Shown one piece after another: positions 25,630 to 34,481 of a DNA stretch of 51,560 nt. The position numbers and the translations under genes were made by a program. This DNA comes from Acidovorax sp. CF316 (lineage in GTDB: Bacteria > Pseudomonadota > Gammaproteobacteria > Burkholderiales > Burkholderiaceae_C): the NCBI RefSeq assembly GCF_000276605.1, contig NZ_AKJX01000006.1:1-51560 (forward strand), given 5' to 3'. The stretch's first letter is position 1; each line of letters opens with the position of its first letter. The notes beneath the pieces were generated by a model. That model saw only the letters and a list, made by a program, of their open reading frames with translations. It was not told the origin of the DNA and ran no database searches.

Positions 25630-26736
25630 ATGACGACAAACAAGAACCAGGCCCGCCGGCAGTTCCTGAAAACGGCGGCCGGCACTGGCATGGCTGCGCT
25701 GAGCGGCCTGGCTGGCGCCCAGGCCTTCGACTTCAGGCCCCACCAGCGCTACCCCGACCCGTCGGTGTTCATCCTGGACCCGGGCTTTTCCAAGTACCGC
25801 ATCTACAGCAGCACGGTGGAGCAGTTGGGCACGGGCATGCGCTGGGCCGAGGGGCCGGCCTATTTCCCCCAGGGCGGCTACCTGCTGCTCAGCGACATCC
25901 CGAACAACCGGCTGATGAAGTACGACGAGAAGACCGGGCAGTTCTCGGTGCACAAGACCAACGTCAACTACGCCAACGGCAATGTCTGCGACCGCCAGGG
26001 TCGGCTCATCACCTGCGAGCATTCGGTCACACGCCGGGTGGTGCGCACCGAGAAGGATGGGCGCACCACCGTGCTGGCCGACCGCTTCGAGGGCAAGCGC
26101 CTGAACGCGCCCAACGACATCGTCGTCAAGTCGGACGACAGCGTCTGGTTCACCGATCCCATCTTCGGCATCAACGGTGAATGGGAGGGCTCGCGCGCCA
26201 CGCCCGAGCAGGCCACGACGAATGTCTACCGCATCGCGCCCGACGGCAAGCTCACCGCGGTGATCACCGACCTGGTCAACCCCAACGGCCTGGCCTTCTC
26301 GCCCGACGAGAAGAAGCTCTACGTGGTGGAGTGGAAGGGCACGCCCCACCGCAGCATCTGGGCCTACGACGTGTCTGCCGACGGGGCCAGCGTCTCCAAC
26401 AAGACCAAGCTCATCGATGCGGCCGGCCCCGGCGCCCTCGACGGCTTCAAGGTCGACCGCGACGGCAACCTGTGGTGCGGCTGGGGCTACACCGGTGCCG
26501 TGGCGGCCGAGCCCACGGACATCGGTGGCGGCATGAGGGCGCACCTGCCCACGGGCCGCTCCGACGAGATGGACGGTGTGAAGGTCTTCAACCCCGAGGG
26601 CAAGCCCATCGGTTTCATCCGCCTGCCCGAGCGCTGTGCCAACCTGGCCTTCGGCGGGCCCAAGCGCAACCGGCTTTACATGACCAGCAGCCATTCGCTG
26701 TACGCGCTGTACGTGGAGTCGCACGGCGCGGTGTAA
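25630..26736 (+). CDS. SMP-30/gluconolactonase family protein with Tat signal
   Basis: A 368-residue six-bladed beta-propeller lactonase. The N-terminus MTTNKNQARRQFLKTAAGTGMAALSGLAGAQA is a twin-arginine signal (RRQFLK), so the folded enzyme is exported to the periplasm. Propeller motifs: GMRWAEGPAYFPQGGYLLLSDIPNNRLMKYD, RLNAPNDIVVKSDDSVWFTDPIFGI, VNPNGLAFSPDEKKLYVVE and DGFKVDRDGNLWCGWG; the Glu, Asn and Asp metal ligands lie in these loops. In this context it should open aldaro- or aldonolactones. AGGAGA precedes the ATG. Position after garD suggests lactones are opened outside the cytoplasm before uptake; the ligand is inferred. Confidence 0.88.
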   Translation: MTTNKNQARRQFLKTAAGTGMAALSGLAGAQAFDFRPHQRYPDPSVFILDPGFSKYRIYSSTVEQLGTGMRWAEGPAYFPQGGYLLLSDIPNNRLMKYDEKTGQFSVHKTNVNYANGNVCDRQGRLITCEHSVTRRVVRTEKDGRTTVLADRFEGKRLNAPNDIVVKSDDSVWFTDPIFGINGEWEGSRATPEQATTNVYRIAPDGKLTAVITDLVNPNGLAFSPDEKKLYVVEWKGTPHRSIWAYDVSADGASVSNKTKLIDAAGPGALDGFKVDRDGNLWCGWGYTGAVAAEPTDIGGGMRAHLPTGRSDEMDGVKVFNPEGKPIGFIRLPERCANLAFGGPKRNRLYMTSSHSLYALYVESHGAV

Positions 26737-26781
26737 GGTCCGGCTTTCGCCATTGTTTTCCTACCCAACAGGAGTTATTGC

Positions 26782-27552
26782 GTGTCCTCTCTTCCCGCTC
26801 AGAAAGTCGCTCTCGTCACCGGTGCCGGCAGCGGCATTGGCCGTGCCGTTGCCCTGCAGCTCGCCAAGGACGGTTTCCACGTCGTGGCCACCGGGCGCCG
26901 TACCGAATTGCTCGATGCCCTGGTGGCCGAGGTGCAGGCTGCGGGCGGCAAGGCCCTGGCCGTGGTGTCCGACGTGCGCGACCCGGCCAGCGTGGATGCG
27001 CTGTTCCAGACCGTCGAGAAGGAATGCGGCCGCCTGGACGTGCTGTTCAACAACGCCGGCATCGGCGCGCCTGCCGTGCCCATGGACGAACTGCCCGTGG
27101 AGAAGTGGCTGGACGTGGTGAACACGAACATCACCGGTGTCTTCCTGTGCGCGCGGGCCGCCTTCGGCCTCATGCGCCGCCAGTCGCCGCAGGGCGGGCG
27201 CATCATCAACAACGGCTCGATCTCGGCGCACACGCCGCGGCCCTTCAGCAGCCCCTACACGGCCAGCAAGCATGCCGTGCTGGGCCTGACCAAGTGCCTG
27301 GCGCTGGACGGCCGCGCCTACAACATCGTCGGCTGCCAGATCGACATTGGCAATGCGCTGACCGACCTGGCGGCCCGCATGGGCAAGGGCGAAGGCGTGC
27401 GCCAGGCCAATGGCACCATGTCCACCGAGCCGCTGATGGACGTCAAGCACGTGGCCGATGCCGTGAGCTACATGGCCAGCCTGCCATTGAGCGCCAACGT
27501 GCTCAACATGACGGTGATGGCATCGAACATGCCGTTCGCCGGAAGAGGCTGA
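26782..27552 (+). CDS. SDR family NAD(P)-dependent oxidoreductase (aldarate locus)
   Basis: A 256-residue classical short-chain dehydrogenase. Cofactor motif TGAGSGIG (about 14-21), NNAG (about 91-94), catalytic Ser (GSISAHT) and YTASK (about 161-165). The residue after the second beta strand (TGRRTE) suggests NADP preference. It starts with GTG at 26782 behind CAGGAG. It is the last gene of the LacI-controlled set and probably oxidises or reduces a sugar-acid intermediate; the substrate is not readable, and it is not of the extended uronate-dehydrogenase type. Its stop is followed within 2 nt by repeat copy C. Confidence 0.88.
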   Translation: MSSLPAQKVALVTGAGSGIGRAVALQLAKDGFHVVATGRRTELLDALVAEVQAAGGKALAVVSDVRDPASVDALFQTVEKECGRLDVLFNNAGIGAPAVPMDELPVEKWLDVVNTNITGVFLCARAAFGLMRRQSPQGGRIINNGSISAHTPRPFSSPYTASKHAVLGLTKCLALDGRAYNIVGCQIDIGNALTDLAARMGKGEGVRQANGTMSTEPLMDVKHVADAVSYMASLPLSANVLNMTVMASNMPFAGRG

Positions 27553-27553
27553 G

Positions 27554-27654
27554 GCGGCTTGACCTTCAACCGGCTAACGTCGTTGGAGAGCCTTGCCGTG
27601 CTACAGCACTGTCTGCGGCTCTCCGCCTAGCTATCCGGATGAATGCCAAGCCGC
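27554..27654 (+). repeat. Intergenic two-stage hairpin repeat, copy C
   Basis: The outer arms 27554-27573 and 27635-27654 pair at 17 of 20 positions (GCGGCTTG at one end, CAAGCCGC at the other). Box 1 CGTCGTTG is at 27578-27585 and box 2 CGCCTAG at 27624-27630. The middle stem GAGAGCC/GGCTCTC is perfect (27586-27592, 27617-27623), and the apex is GTGCT-ac-AGCAC. It is oriented with the SDR gene that ends at 27552; the ArsR gene ends 27 nt beyond on the other strand. Confidence 0.8.
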
Positions 27655-27680
27655 GAGACTGCTGAGGGGCAGGCTTCGTT

Positions 27681-28019
27681 CTACTTGACAGTCGGCTTGG
27701 CGCCTGCCGCTTTGGCCTTGCTCTGGGCCAGGGCGCGGCTTTCCTTCTTGAGCCCCGTGGACACGGGGCACACGCTCTGCATGAAGCCCGTGAGCGTGTG
27801 GGCCAGGTTGTCGCGCAGCAGGCTGTAGTAGACGAACTGGCCGCGCTTTTCCGACGTGACGAGGCCGGCGTTCTCCAGCACCTTGAGGTGCTGCGAGAGC
27901 GAGGGCTTGCTCATCTCGAAGCGCGCGGCGATCTCGCCCGCGGACAGCTCGGTCTCAGACAGGTAGGCCAGGATCTTGCGCCGGGGGGTGGACGCAAGCG
28001 CTTCGAAGATTTTTTCCAT
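27681..28019 (-). CDS. ArsR/SdpR family winged-helix repressor
   Basis: A 112-residue regulator. The N-terminal MEKIFEALASTPRRKILAYLSETELSAGEIAARFEMSKPSLSQHLKVLENAGLVTSEKRGQFVYYSL is a complete ArsR winged helix. The ELCVCDL-type metal motif is absent; only one cysteine (VCPVS) is present, so it is more like the SdpR branch than a metal sensor. The tail is Lys/Ala-rich. It is divergent from the DUF393-ubiG operon, and two near-identical 14-bp palindromes lie between them, so it probably represses itself and that operon. The inducer is unknown. Confidence 0.9.
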   Translation of the reverse strand: MEKIFEALASTPRRKILAYLSETELSAGEIAARFEMSKPSLSQHLKVLENAGLVTSEKRGQFVYYSLLRDNLAHTLTGFMQSVCPVSTGLKKESRALAQSKAKAAGAKPTVK

Positions 28020-28050
28020 CCGCTCATTCTAGCGAAGCTGTGTCGTGGCT

Positions 28051-28084
28051 TATTTAATTAAATATTTAGGTATTTAACTAAATA
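28051..28084. promoter_or_regulatory. Paired ArsR-type operators
   Basis: TATTTAATTAAATA (28051-28064, perfect palindrome) and TATTTAACTAAATA (28071-28084, one base pair off) are 20 bp apart centre to centre, two helical turns. They are conspicuously AT-rich for this genome and lie just upstream of the extended -10 at 28086. Confidence 0.75.
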
Positions 28085-28085
28085 T

Positions 28086-28094
28086 TGCTATGAT
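28086..28094 (+). promoter_or_regulatory. Extended -10 promoter of the DUF393-ubiG operon
   Basis: TGC-TATGAT is an extended -10 element (TG-N-TATGAT); the -35 region is poor (TTTAGG). The predicted start near 28101 leaves almost no leader before the ATG at 28114 and makes ATG 28090 an unlikely start. Confidence 0.55.
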
Positions 28095-28113
28095 GGCTGC
28101 AAAGGACATGGCC

Positions 28114-28494
28114 ATGAGCAACACCCCCAACCCCACTGCCACCGTGTACTACAACAGCGCCTGCCCCGTGTGCGACGCCGGCATCTGCGCCATGCGGGAG
28201 CGGCTGGCCGCCGATGGGGATGTGCAATGGGTGGACGTGCACCAGCACCCCGAGGTGCTCGATGCCCTGGGCCTGGAGCTCGAAGCCGTGCGCGAGCGCC
28301 TGCACGTGGCCGACGGGCAGGGGCGCATGCAGGTGGGCGCCGATGCCCTGGCCGCAGCCCTGCGGCGCGTGCCGCGCTGGGGCTGGCTGGCCGCGCCGCT
28401 GCGGTGGTGGGGTGTGCGCAAGGTCACCGACCTTTTCTACAACGCCTTTGCGCGCCGGCTCTACCGCTGGAACCGGGCCAAGGGCCATTGGTAA
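28114..28494 (+). CDS. DUF393 (YuxK-like) thiol-disulfide oxidoreductase-type protein
   Basis: A 126-residue protein beginning MSNTPNPTATVYYNSACPVCDAGICAMRE. The CPVC pair (C17, C20) after a beta strand gives the thioredoxin-like opening of the DUF393 family. The middle contains VQWVDVHQHPEVLDALGLELEAVRERLHV and the end a basic aromatic helix (LYRWNRAKGHW). The family is presumed to act in thiol chemistry; no substrate is known. I chose the ATG at 28114, with AAAGGA at proper distance; ATGs at 28090 and 28108 are less likely because of the -10 box and spacing. It is divergent from the ArsR gene and followed by the ubiG-like gene after 41 nt. Confidence 0.85.
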   Translation: MSNTPNPTATVYYNSACPVCDAGICAMRERLAADGDVQWVDVHQHPEVLDALGLELEAVRERLHVADGQGRMQVGADALAAALRRVPRWGWLAAPLRWWGVRKVTDLFYNAFARRLYRWNRAKGHW

Positions 28495-28535
28495 GCCGAT
28501 CAATCGTTTTCCCATTCCAAAGAAGGAGCCACACC

Positions 28536-29243
28536 ATGGTCCACACCAACTTCGACGCCGCCGAACTCGCCAAATTCCAGCAACTGGCCGACCGCTGGTG
28601 GGATCCGCAATCGGAGTTCCGCCCGCTGCACGAGATCAACCCGCTGCGCCTGCAATGGATCGACGATGCGGTCTCGCTCTCCGGCAAGCGCGTGCTCGAC
28701 GTGGGCTGCGGCGGCGGCATCCTGGCCGAGTCCATGGCCCGGCGCGGGGCCGACGTGCTGGGTATCGATCTGGCGGACAAGCCGCTCAAGGTGGCCACGC
28801 TGCATGCGCGCAAGAGCGGGGCGAGCGTGGCCTACCGCGCCGTGTCGGCCGAGGAGCTGGCGGCCGAGCAGCCAGGCAGCTACGACGTGGTGACCTGCAT
28901 GGAGATGCTGGAACATGTGCCCGACCCGCGCCTGGTGGTCGAGGCCTGTGCGCGGCTCGTGAAGCCCGGTGGCTGGGTGTTCTTTTCCACCATCAACCGC
29001 ACGCCCTTTGCGTGGCTGATTGCAGTGTTCGGCGCCGAGCGGGTGCTGCGGCTGCTGCCCGTGGGCACGCACGACTGGCGCAAGTTCATCCGCCCGCACG
29101 AACTCACCGCCCATGCCCATGGGGCCGGCCTGGCCCTCACGGATGCGCGCGGGCTGGGCTACAACCCGTTCACCCGGGCATTCAGGCTGCACCGCGCGCT
29201 GCGCGTGGGCTACCTGTTGGCGATGAAGAAGAAGGAGGGCTGA
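28536..29243 (+). CDS. ubiG: UbiG-like 3-demethylubiquinol 3-O-methyltransferase
   Basis: A 235-residue SAM methyltransferase matching UbiG over its length: VHTNFDAAELAKFQQLADRWWDPQSEFRPLHEINPLRLQWI, SAM motif I VLDVGCGGGILAESMARRGADVLGIDL (about 50-76), then YDVVTCMEMLEHVPDP, LVKPGGWVFFSTINRT, VGTHDWRKFIRPHEL and GLGYNPFTRAFRL. UbiG performs both O-methylations in ubiquinone synthesis. AAGGAG precedes the ATG. Its setting behind an ArsR-type regulator and a DUF393 gene is not the usual one for ubiG, so it could be a paralogue acting on another phenol. The stop lies 6 nt from the convergent thioredoxin gene. Confidence 0.88.
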   Translation: MVHTNFDAAELAKFQQLADRWWDPQSEFRPLHEINPLRLQWIDDAVSLSGKRVLDVGCGGGILAESMARRGADVLGIDLADKPLKVATLHARKSGASVAYRAVSAEELAAEQPGSYDVVTCMEMLEHVPDPRLVVEACARLVKPGGWVFFSTINRTPFAWLIAVFGAERVLRLLPVGTHDWRKFIRPHELTAHAHGAGLALTDARGLGYNPFTRAFRLHRALRVGYLLAMKKKEG

Positions 29244-29249
29244 AGGGGC

Positions 29250-29576
29250 TCAGCCTGCCACAGCCTGCAGGGCCTGCTGCACATCGGCCGCCTGCTGCGG
29301 GCGCACCAGGCGCTCCACTTCCTTGCCATCCTTGAGGAAGACCAGCGTGGGCCAGAGCTTCACGCCGAAGGTGCGCCCCAGGCGCTGGCCAGGGCCGTCC
29401 TCGACCTTGATGTGGGCCACGTCGGCGCGGTCCTTCAAGGCCCCTTCAATGAGCGGCTGGGCGCGCTGGCAGTGGCCGCACCAGGGCGTGCCAAACTCGA
29501 CGACGGTGGTTCCCGCCAACTGGTCCACTTCATCGCGCGAAGGGGGCTGTACAAGGTGTTTGGCTGCGTAAGGCAT
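29250..29576 (-). CDS. Thioredoxin family protein with a CGHC active site
   Basis: A 108-residue single-domain thioredoxin. The active site is WCGHC (Cys33-Gly-His-Cys36), preceded by TTVVEFGTP; the cis-proline loop is VKLWPTLVFLKDGKEVERLVRP. Standard bacterial thioredoxins have CGPC; CGHC is the protein disulfide isomerase type and raises the redox potential, which favours disulfide formation or isomerisation. There is no signal peptide, so the protein should be cytoplasmic. Convergent with ubiG; no partner gene is evident. Confidence 0.9.
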   Translation of the reverse strand: MPYAAKHLVQPPSRDEVDQLAGTTVVEFGTPWCGHCQRAQPLIEGALKDRADVAHIKVEDGPGQRLGRTFGVKLWPTLVFLKDGKEVERLVRPQQAADVQQALQAVAG

Positions 29577-29662
29577 GGTGTATCTCGTTCCAATGGAGGG
29601 TGTTCGGTACAGCGTAGACCGTGTCGGGCCAGGCGTGGGGAAGGCCAGGCCGCACCTGCATG

Positions 29663-30951
<1,289 letters not shown>

Positions 30952-30955
<4 letters not shown>

Positions 30956-31593
30956 GGGCGGTTGGATGGTGTACCGGCCTCCAGCGCATGCAGCTCGGCC
31001 AGGGTGTTGGCGTTGAAGAAGGCCTGCGGGTCGTCGCCCGGTGCGTTGAACGGCACGACGGCGCAGGCATGCTGGCCGGTCCAGGCATCGATCTTGCGAC
31101 CGCCGGCCTGGGTGAAGGCCACCAGGCTCTCCAGCAACTCCACGCGCATCAGGCAGAACACGGGCTGGGGGCGCACGGCCACCTGGCCGCTGCCGTCGTC
31201 CTCGGGGGCGGCCGCCATGGCGATGTCGGCACCCGCTTCCTCGGCCGCAGCAGCCAGGCGCGCGGCCAGGTCCAGCGGGAACAGGGGGGTGTCGCAGGGC
31301 ACGGTCAGCATCCAGGGCGTTTCGCAGCGCTCCAGCCCGGTCATGAAGCCGGCCAGCGGGCCCGGGTAGTCGGCCAGCACGTCGGGCCACACCGGGGCAC
31401 CGAAGGATTCGTAGGCCGCCAGGTTGCGGTTGGCGTTGACCATGGTGGCCCCGGTCTGCATTTGCAGGCGCATCAGCGTGTGCAGCGCCAGCGGCATGCC
31501 GCGAAAGCCCTGCAGGCCCTTGTCGACCCCGCCCATGCGGGAGCCGCGTCCCCCGGCCAGCACGAGGCCGGTGATGTCCTGGATGTCGATCAT
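30952..31593 (-). CDS. mobA: Molybdenum cofactor guanylyltransferase
   Basis: A 213-residue nucleotidyltransferase. The GTP-binding loop [29 protein letters not shown] begins at residue 12. The metal-binding segment [18 protein letters not shown] lies at about 95-112, and a proline-rich motif [16 protein letters not shown] follows. MobA joins GMP to molybdopterin to form the bis-MGD cofactor of DMSO-reductase-type enzymes. Its presence implies bis-MGD enzymes such as formate dehydrogenase or nitrate reductase elsewhere in the genome. The neighbouring moaA ends 60 nt upstream. Confidence 0.94.
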
Positions 31594-31653
31594 TGGAAGG
31601 TGTGGCCCCGTGCGCGTTGAAGAAAAAATGAAAGGGCAGCCGTGGCTGCGCCG

Positions 31654-32790
31654 TCAGCCGCCGATGTAGCTCATCTCCACCCGGCGCGGCCCTGGCGTGG
31701 CATCCGCGGGCAGGCTGCTGCGCAGCTCCGAGTAGCGGTCGCTGCGGCCCTGCCAGATGGGGGCGATGGCCGAGGCGATGGCCTCGTCACTTGCGCCGCC
31801 GCGCAGCAGGCTGCGCAGGTCGTGGCCCTGGGTGGCGAAGAGGCACAGGTACAGCTGGCCTTCTGTGGACAGGCGTGCGCGGTTGCAGTCGTGGCAAAAG
31901 GCCTGCGTGACGCTGCTGATCACGCCGATCTCGCCCAGCGCCGGGTCGTGCCGGCCGCTGGCATCGGCATAGCCCCAGCGCTCGGCGGTCTCACCAGGGC
32001 TGGCAGGGTCGAGTGGCACCAGGGGCAGGTGGGCGCGCAGGCGCTCGATGAGCTCGGCCGAGGGCAGCACCTCGTCCATGCGCCAGCCGTTGGTGGCCCC
32101 CACGTCCATGTACTCGATGAAGCGCAGCGTGGTGCCCGTGCCGCGAAAGTGCCGCGCCATGGGCAGGATCTCGTGGTCGTTGGTGCCGCGCTTGACTACC
32201 ATGTTGACCTTGATCTGCGACAGGCCAGCCGCGTGCGCGGCCTCGATGCCGGCCAGCACGTCGGCGACCGGAAAGTCCACATCGTTCATGCGCTGGAACA
32301 CCGTGTCGTCCAGGCCGTCGAGGCTTACCGTCACGCGGTTCAGGCCCGCGTCCTTGAGCGCCCGGACCTTGCGCACCAGCAGCGATCCGTTGGTGGTGAG
32401 CGTGAGGTCGGGGGCCGTGCCGTCCACCGTGCGCAGCGCCGCGAGTTGCTCCACCAGCGCTTCGAGGTTCTTGCGCAGCAGCGGCTCGCCGCCCGTGAGG
32501 CGGATCTTGCGCACCCCGTGGGCCAGGAACAACCGGGCCAGGCGCGTGATCTCCTCGAAGCTGAGCAGCGCGCTGTGCGGCAGGTAGGGGTAGTCCTTGT
32601 CGAAGACTTCCTTGGGCATGCAGTAGCTGCAGCGGAAGTTGCAGCGGTCCGTCACGCTGATGCGCAGGTCGCGCAACGGGCGCCCGCGCGTGTCCACCAG
32701 GTGGCCCGTGGGCGCCTGGCCATGCAGCGGCACCACCGCCTTCAGGGCGGCGATGCGCTGGTCCACCAGGGGGATCACACGTTCGGCCAT
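31654..32790 (-). CDS. moaA: GTP 3',8-cyclase MoaA (molybdenum cofactor biosynthesis)
   Basis: A 378-residue radical SAM enzyme. The N-terminal cluster CNFRCSYC gives C50, C54 and C57 (CxxxCxxC). [11 protein letters not shown] follows. The second [4Fe-4S] cluster is in the C-terminal part ([22 protein letters not shown]), and the chain ends in the conserved di-glycine (MSYIGG). It converts GTP to 3',8-cyclo-dihydro-GTP, the first step of molybdopterin synthesis. The start is the ATG at 32790; upstream in-frame codons lie toward repeat D and lack family similarity. It heads the moaA-mobA-moeA cluster. Confidence 0.96.
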   Translation of the reverse strand: MAERVIPLVDQRIAALKAVVPLHGQAPTGHLVDTRGRPLRDLRISVTDRCNFRCSYCMPKEVFDKDYPYLPHSALLSFEEITRLARLFLAHGVRKIRLTGGEPLLRKNLEALVEQLAALRTVDGTAPDLTLTTNGSLLVRKVRALKDAGLNRVTVSLDGLDDTVFQRMNDVDFPVADVLAGIEAAHAAGLSQIKVNMVVKRGTNDHEILPMARHFRGTGTTLRFIEYMDVGATNGWRMDEVLPSAELIERLRAHLPLVPLDPASPGETAERWGYADASGRHDPALGEIGVISSVTQAFCHDCNRARLSTEGQLYLCLFATQGHDLRSLLRGGASDEAIASAIAPIWQGRSDRYSELRSSLPADATPGPRRVEMSYIGG

Positions 32791-32866
32791 GGGGCCGATT
32801 TTGCCGCAGTACCGCAGTCGTGGCAGTGCCGTCTGCCCTAATCCCCCGCGTTTAGAAGGTGGGAAC

Positions 32867-33001
32867 GAGCCCGGCGTGTCCGAGCAGGCCGCCACAACGC
32901 GTGTGATCTAGGCGAAAAGCGCAGCCATAGCTCGGGCTATGGCGAGCATTTTCAACGACGAGCGCGCGTGTTTTGGAGGCATGAGCGGGCATGTCGGGCC
33001 C
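32867..33001 (-). repeat. Intergenic two-stage hairpin repeat, copy D (minus strand)
   Basis: On the minus strand: box 1 CGTCGTTG (32960-32953) and box 2 CGCCTAG (32914-32908). The middle stem is AAAATGC with GCGCTTTT, and the apex is CATAG-cccga-GCTATG. The outer arms are longer than in the other copies, about 41 nt with roughly 28 matches (for example GGGCCCG with CGGGCTC). It starts 12 nt after the stop of the minus-strand SDR gene, in the same orientation, and lies upstream of moaA. Confidence 0.75.
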
Positions 33002-33013
33002 GTTCACACCTTC

Positions 33014-33775
33014 TTAGACACAGCGTCCGCCGTCCACCTCGATACACACGCCGTTGATGAACGAGGCTTCGTCGCTGGCCAGGTAGAGGGCGGCGTTGGC
33101 CACGTCGAGCGCGGTGGAGAAGCGGCCCAGCGGGATGGTGGCCAGGAACTTGGCGCGGCGTGCGTCGTCCACCGGGCCGCCCGCGAATTCGGCGGCCAGG
33201 CCCGTGTCGGGGTTGAACACCGGGTTGATGCAGTTCACGCGGATGTTGTCCGGACCCAGCTCGGCCGCCATGGACTTGCTGGTGATGATCACGGCACCCT
33301 TGGAGCCGTTGTACCAGGTCAGGCCCGGGCGCGGGCGCAGGCCGGCCGTGGAGGCGATGTTGATGATGCTGCCACCGCCCACCTTGCGCAGCGCGGGCAC
33401 GGCGTGGATGGCCGAGAGGTAGATGCTCTTCATGTTGATGGCATAGACCTTGTCGAACTCTTCCTCGCTCACCTCCAGCATGGGGCGGTTGCGGTGCGTC
33501 CAGCCGGCGTTGTTGACCATCACGTCGAGCCGGCCGTACAGGCGCACGGCCTCGTCGACCAGGGCCTTGACCTGGGCCGAATTCGTCACGTCGGCCTTGA
33601 AGAAGGCGGCCGTGCCGCCGGCCGCGGTGATCTCGGCCACCACGCGCTGGCCGCCGGCTTCGTTGATGTCGTTGACGATGACTTTGGCGCCCTCGGCCGC
33701 CAGGCGCTTGGCGATGCCCTCGCCAATGCCGTTGCCGGCGCCGGTGACGATGACGGACTTGTTCTGTGCACGCAT
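33014..33775 (-). CDS. SDR family oxidoreductase (glucose 1-dehydrogenase/FabG-like)
   Basis: A 253-residue classical SDR: TGAGNGIG (about 11-18), Asp38 after the second strand (VNDINEAGG), which suggests NAD preference, NNAG (about 91-94), catalytic Ser in NIASTAG, YNGSK (about 157-161) and the C-terminal FINGVCIEVDGGRCV. The substrate is unknown. It is third in a minus-strand set with an aldehyde dehydrogenase and a DUF2889 protein (gaps of 55-63 nt), consistent with oxidation of an alcohol through an aldehyde to an acid. The start ATG at 33775 follows a purine-rich AGGGAGA. Confidence 0.9.
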   Translation of the reverse strand: MRAQNKSVIVTGAGNGIGEGIAKRLAAEGAKVIVNDINEAGGQRVVAEITAAGGTAAFFKADVTNSAQVKALVDEAVRLYGRLDVMVNNAGWTHRNRPMLEVSEEEFDKVYAINMKSIYLSAIHAVPALRKVGGGSIINIASTAGLRPRPGLTWYNGSKGAVIITSKSMAAELGPDNIRVNCINPVFNPDTGLAAEFAGGPVDDARRAKFLATIPLGRFSTALDVANAALYLASDEASFINGVCIEVDGGRCV

Positions 33776-33838
33776 GGAGTGTCTCCCTGTCTTTGGAAAA
33801 TGGGGGGCGGTAAAAAGTAAGGGTGGGGGCGGCCGTGG

Positions 33839-34426
33839 TCAGCGCTCGGCGGGCGGTGCCACCGTCTCGGGCTTGCTGAGCGCGATGGGCACACGGCCGT
33901 AGAACTGCGGGAAATGTTCCTTCACGCCGTTGCCGTCGAAGGCCCAGCCCGTGCACTGGCCCAGGTGGCGCGGCGGGTCGCCATTGGCGGGCGGCGCGAA
34001 CACGGCGGTGACGGACTGGAAGGCGGCCGTGGCCAGGTTGAACAGCAGCTCGCGCAGGTGGGTGCAACTGGCCACGCTGCCCAGGTGTTTCTGGATGGCC
34101 TGGCGCCAGCCACGGGTCATGCTGCAGCCCACCATCTGCTGCAGCGCGGCCTGGGCCAGCGGGCAGTCCTTGAGCGGGTGGGCGTCCATCGCCACGTCGA
34201 TGGCCTGCACCACGAGCTGGCGGTCCACCGTGACGCGCAGCAGCATGTGGTGGATGGGCTCACCCGCGCGGCGCATGCCTTGACCACGGTGCACGGGCGC
34301 ATCGTAGGCCTTGCTGTCGTGCAGCTCGCCTTCGATGTCCCACAGGCCGTCGTCGCGCTCGAAGCCCTGGTAGGTCACGCGCCGGACATGCCGGGCGGTG
34401 CGGGGGGCGGGGGGGCTCAGGGGCAT
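33839..34426 (-). CDS. DUF2889 family protein
   Basis: A 195-residue cytoplasmic protein with the DUF2889 pattern: RHVRRVTYQGFERDDGLWDIEGELHDSKAY near the N-terminus, then PIHHMLLRVTVDRQLVVQAIDVAMDAHPLKDCP, GCSMTRGWRQAIQKHLGSVASCTHLRELLFNLATAAFQ. There are conserved Cys and His residues (HPLKDCP, CTHL). There is no signal peptide or membrane segment. The function of the family is not known to me. Its position between an aldehyde dehydrogenase and an SDR suggests a catabolic accessory role, but that is only context. Confidence 0.8.
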   Translation of the reverse strand: MPLSPPAPRTARHVRRVTYQGFERDDGLWDIEGELHDSKAYDAPVHRGQGMRRAGEPIHHMLLRVTVDRQLVVQAIDVAMDAHPLKDCPLAQAALQQMVGCSMTRGWRQAIQKHLGSVASCTHLRELLFNLATAAFQSVTAVFAPPANGDPPRHLGQCTGWAFDGNGVKEHFPQFYGRVPIALSKPETVAPPAER

Positions 34427-34481
34427 GGAAAAATGATTCTGAATCTCGGTGTCCCGCGGCGGGCGAGGGACACCTGGCGCA

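Noticed and set aside
26782..27552. Assignment of the SDR as uronate dehydrogenase
   Set aside because: Uronate dehydrogenases belong to the extended/epimerase-like SDR type; this protein is a classical FabG-like SDR, so only a general call is justified.
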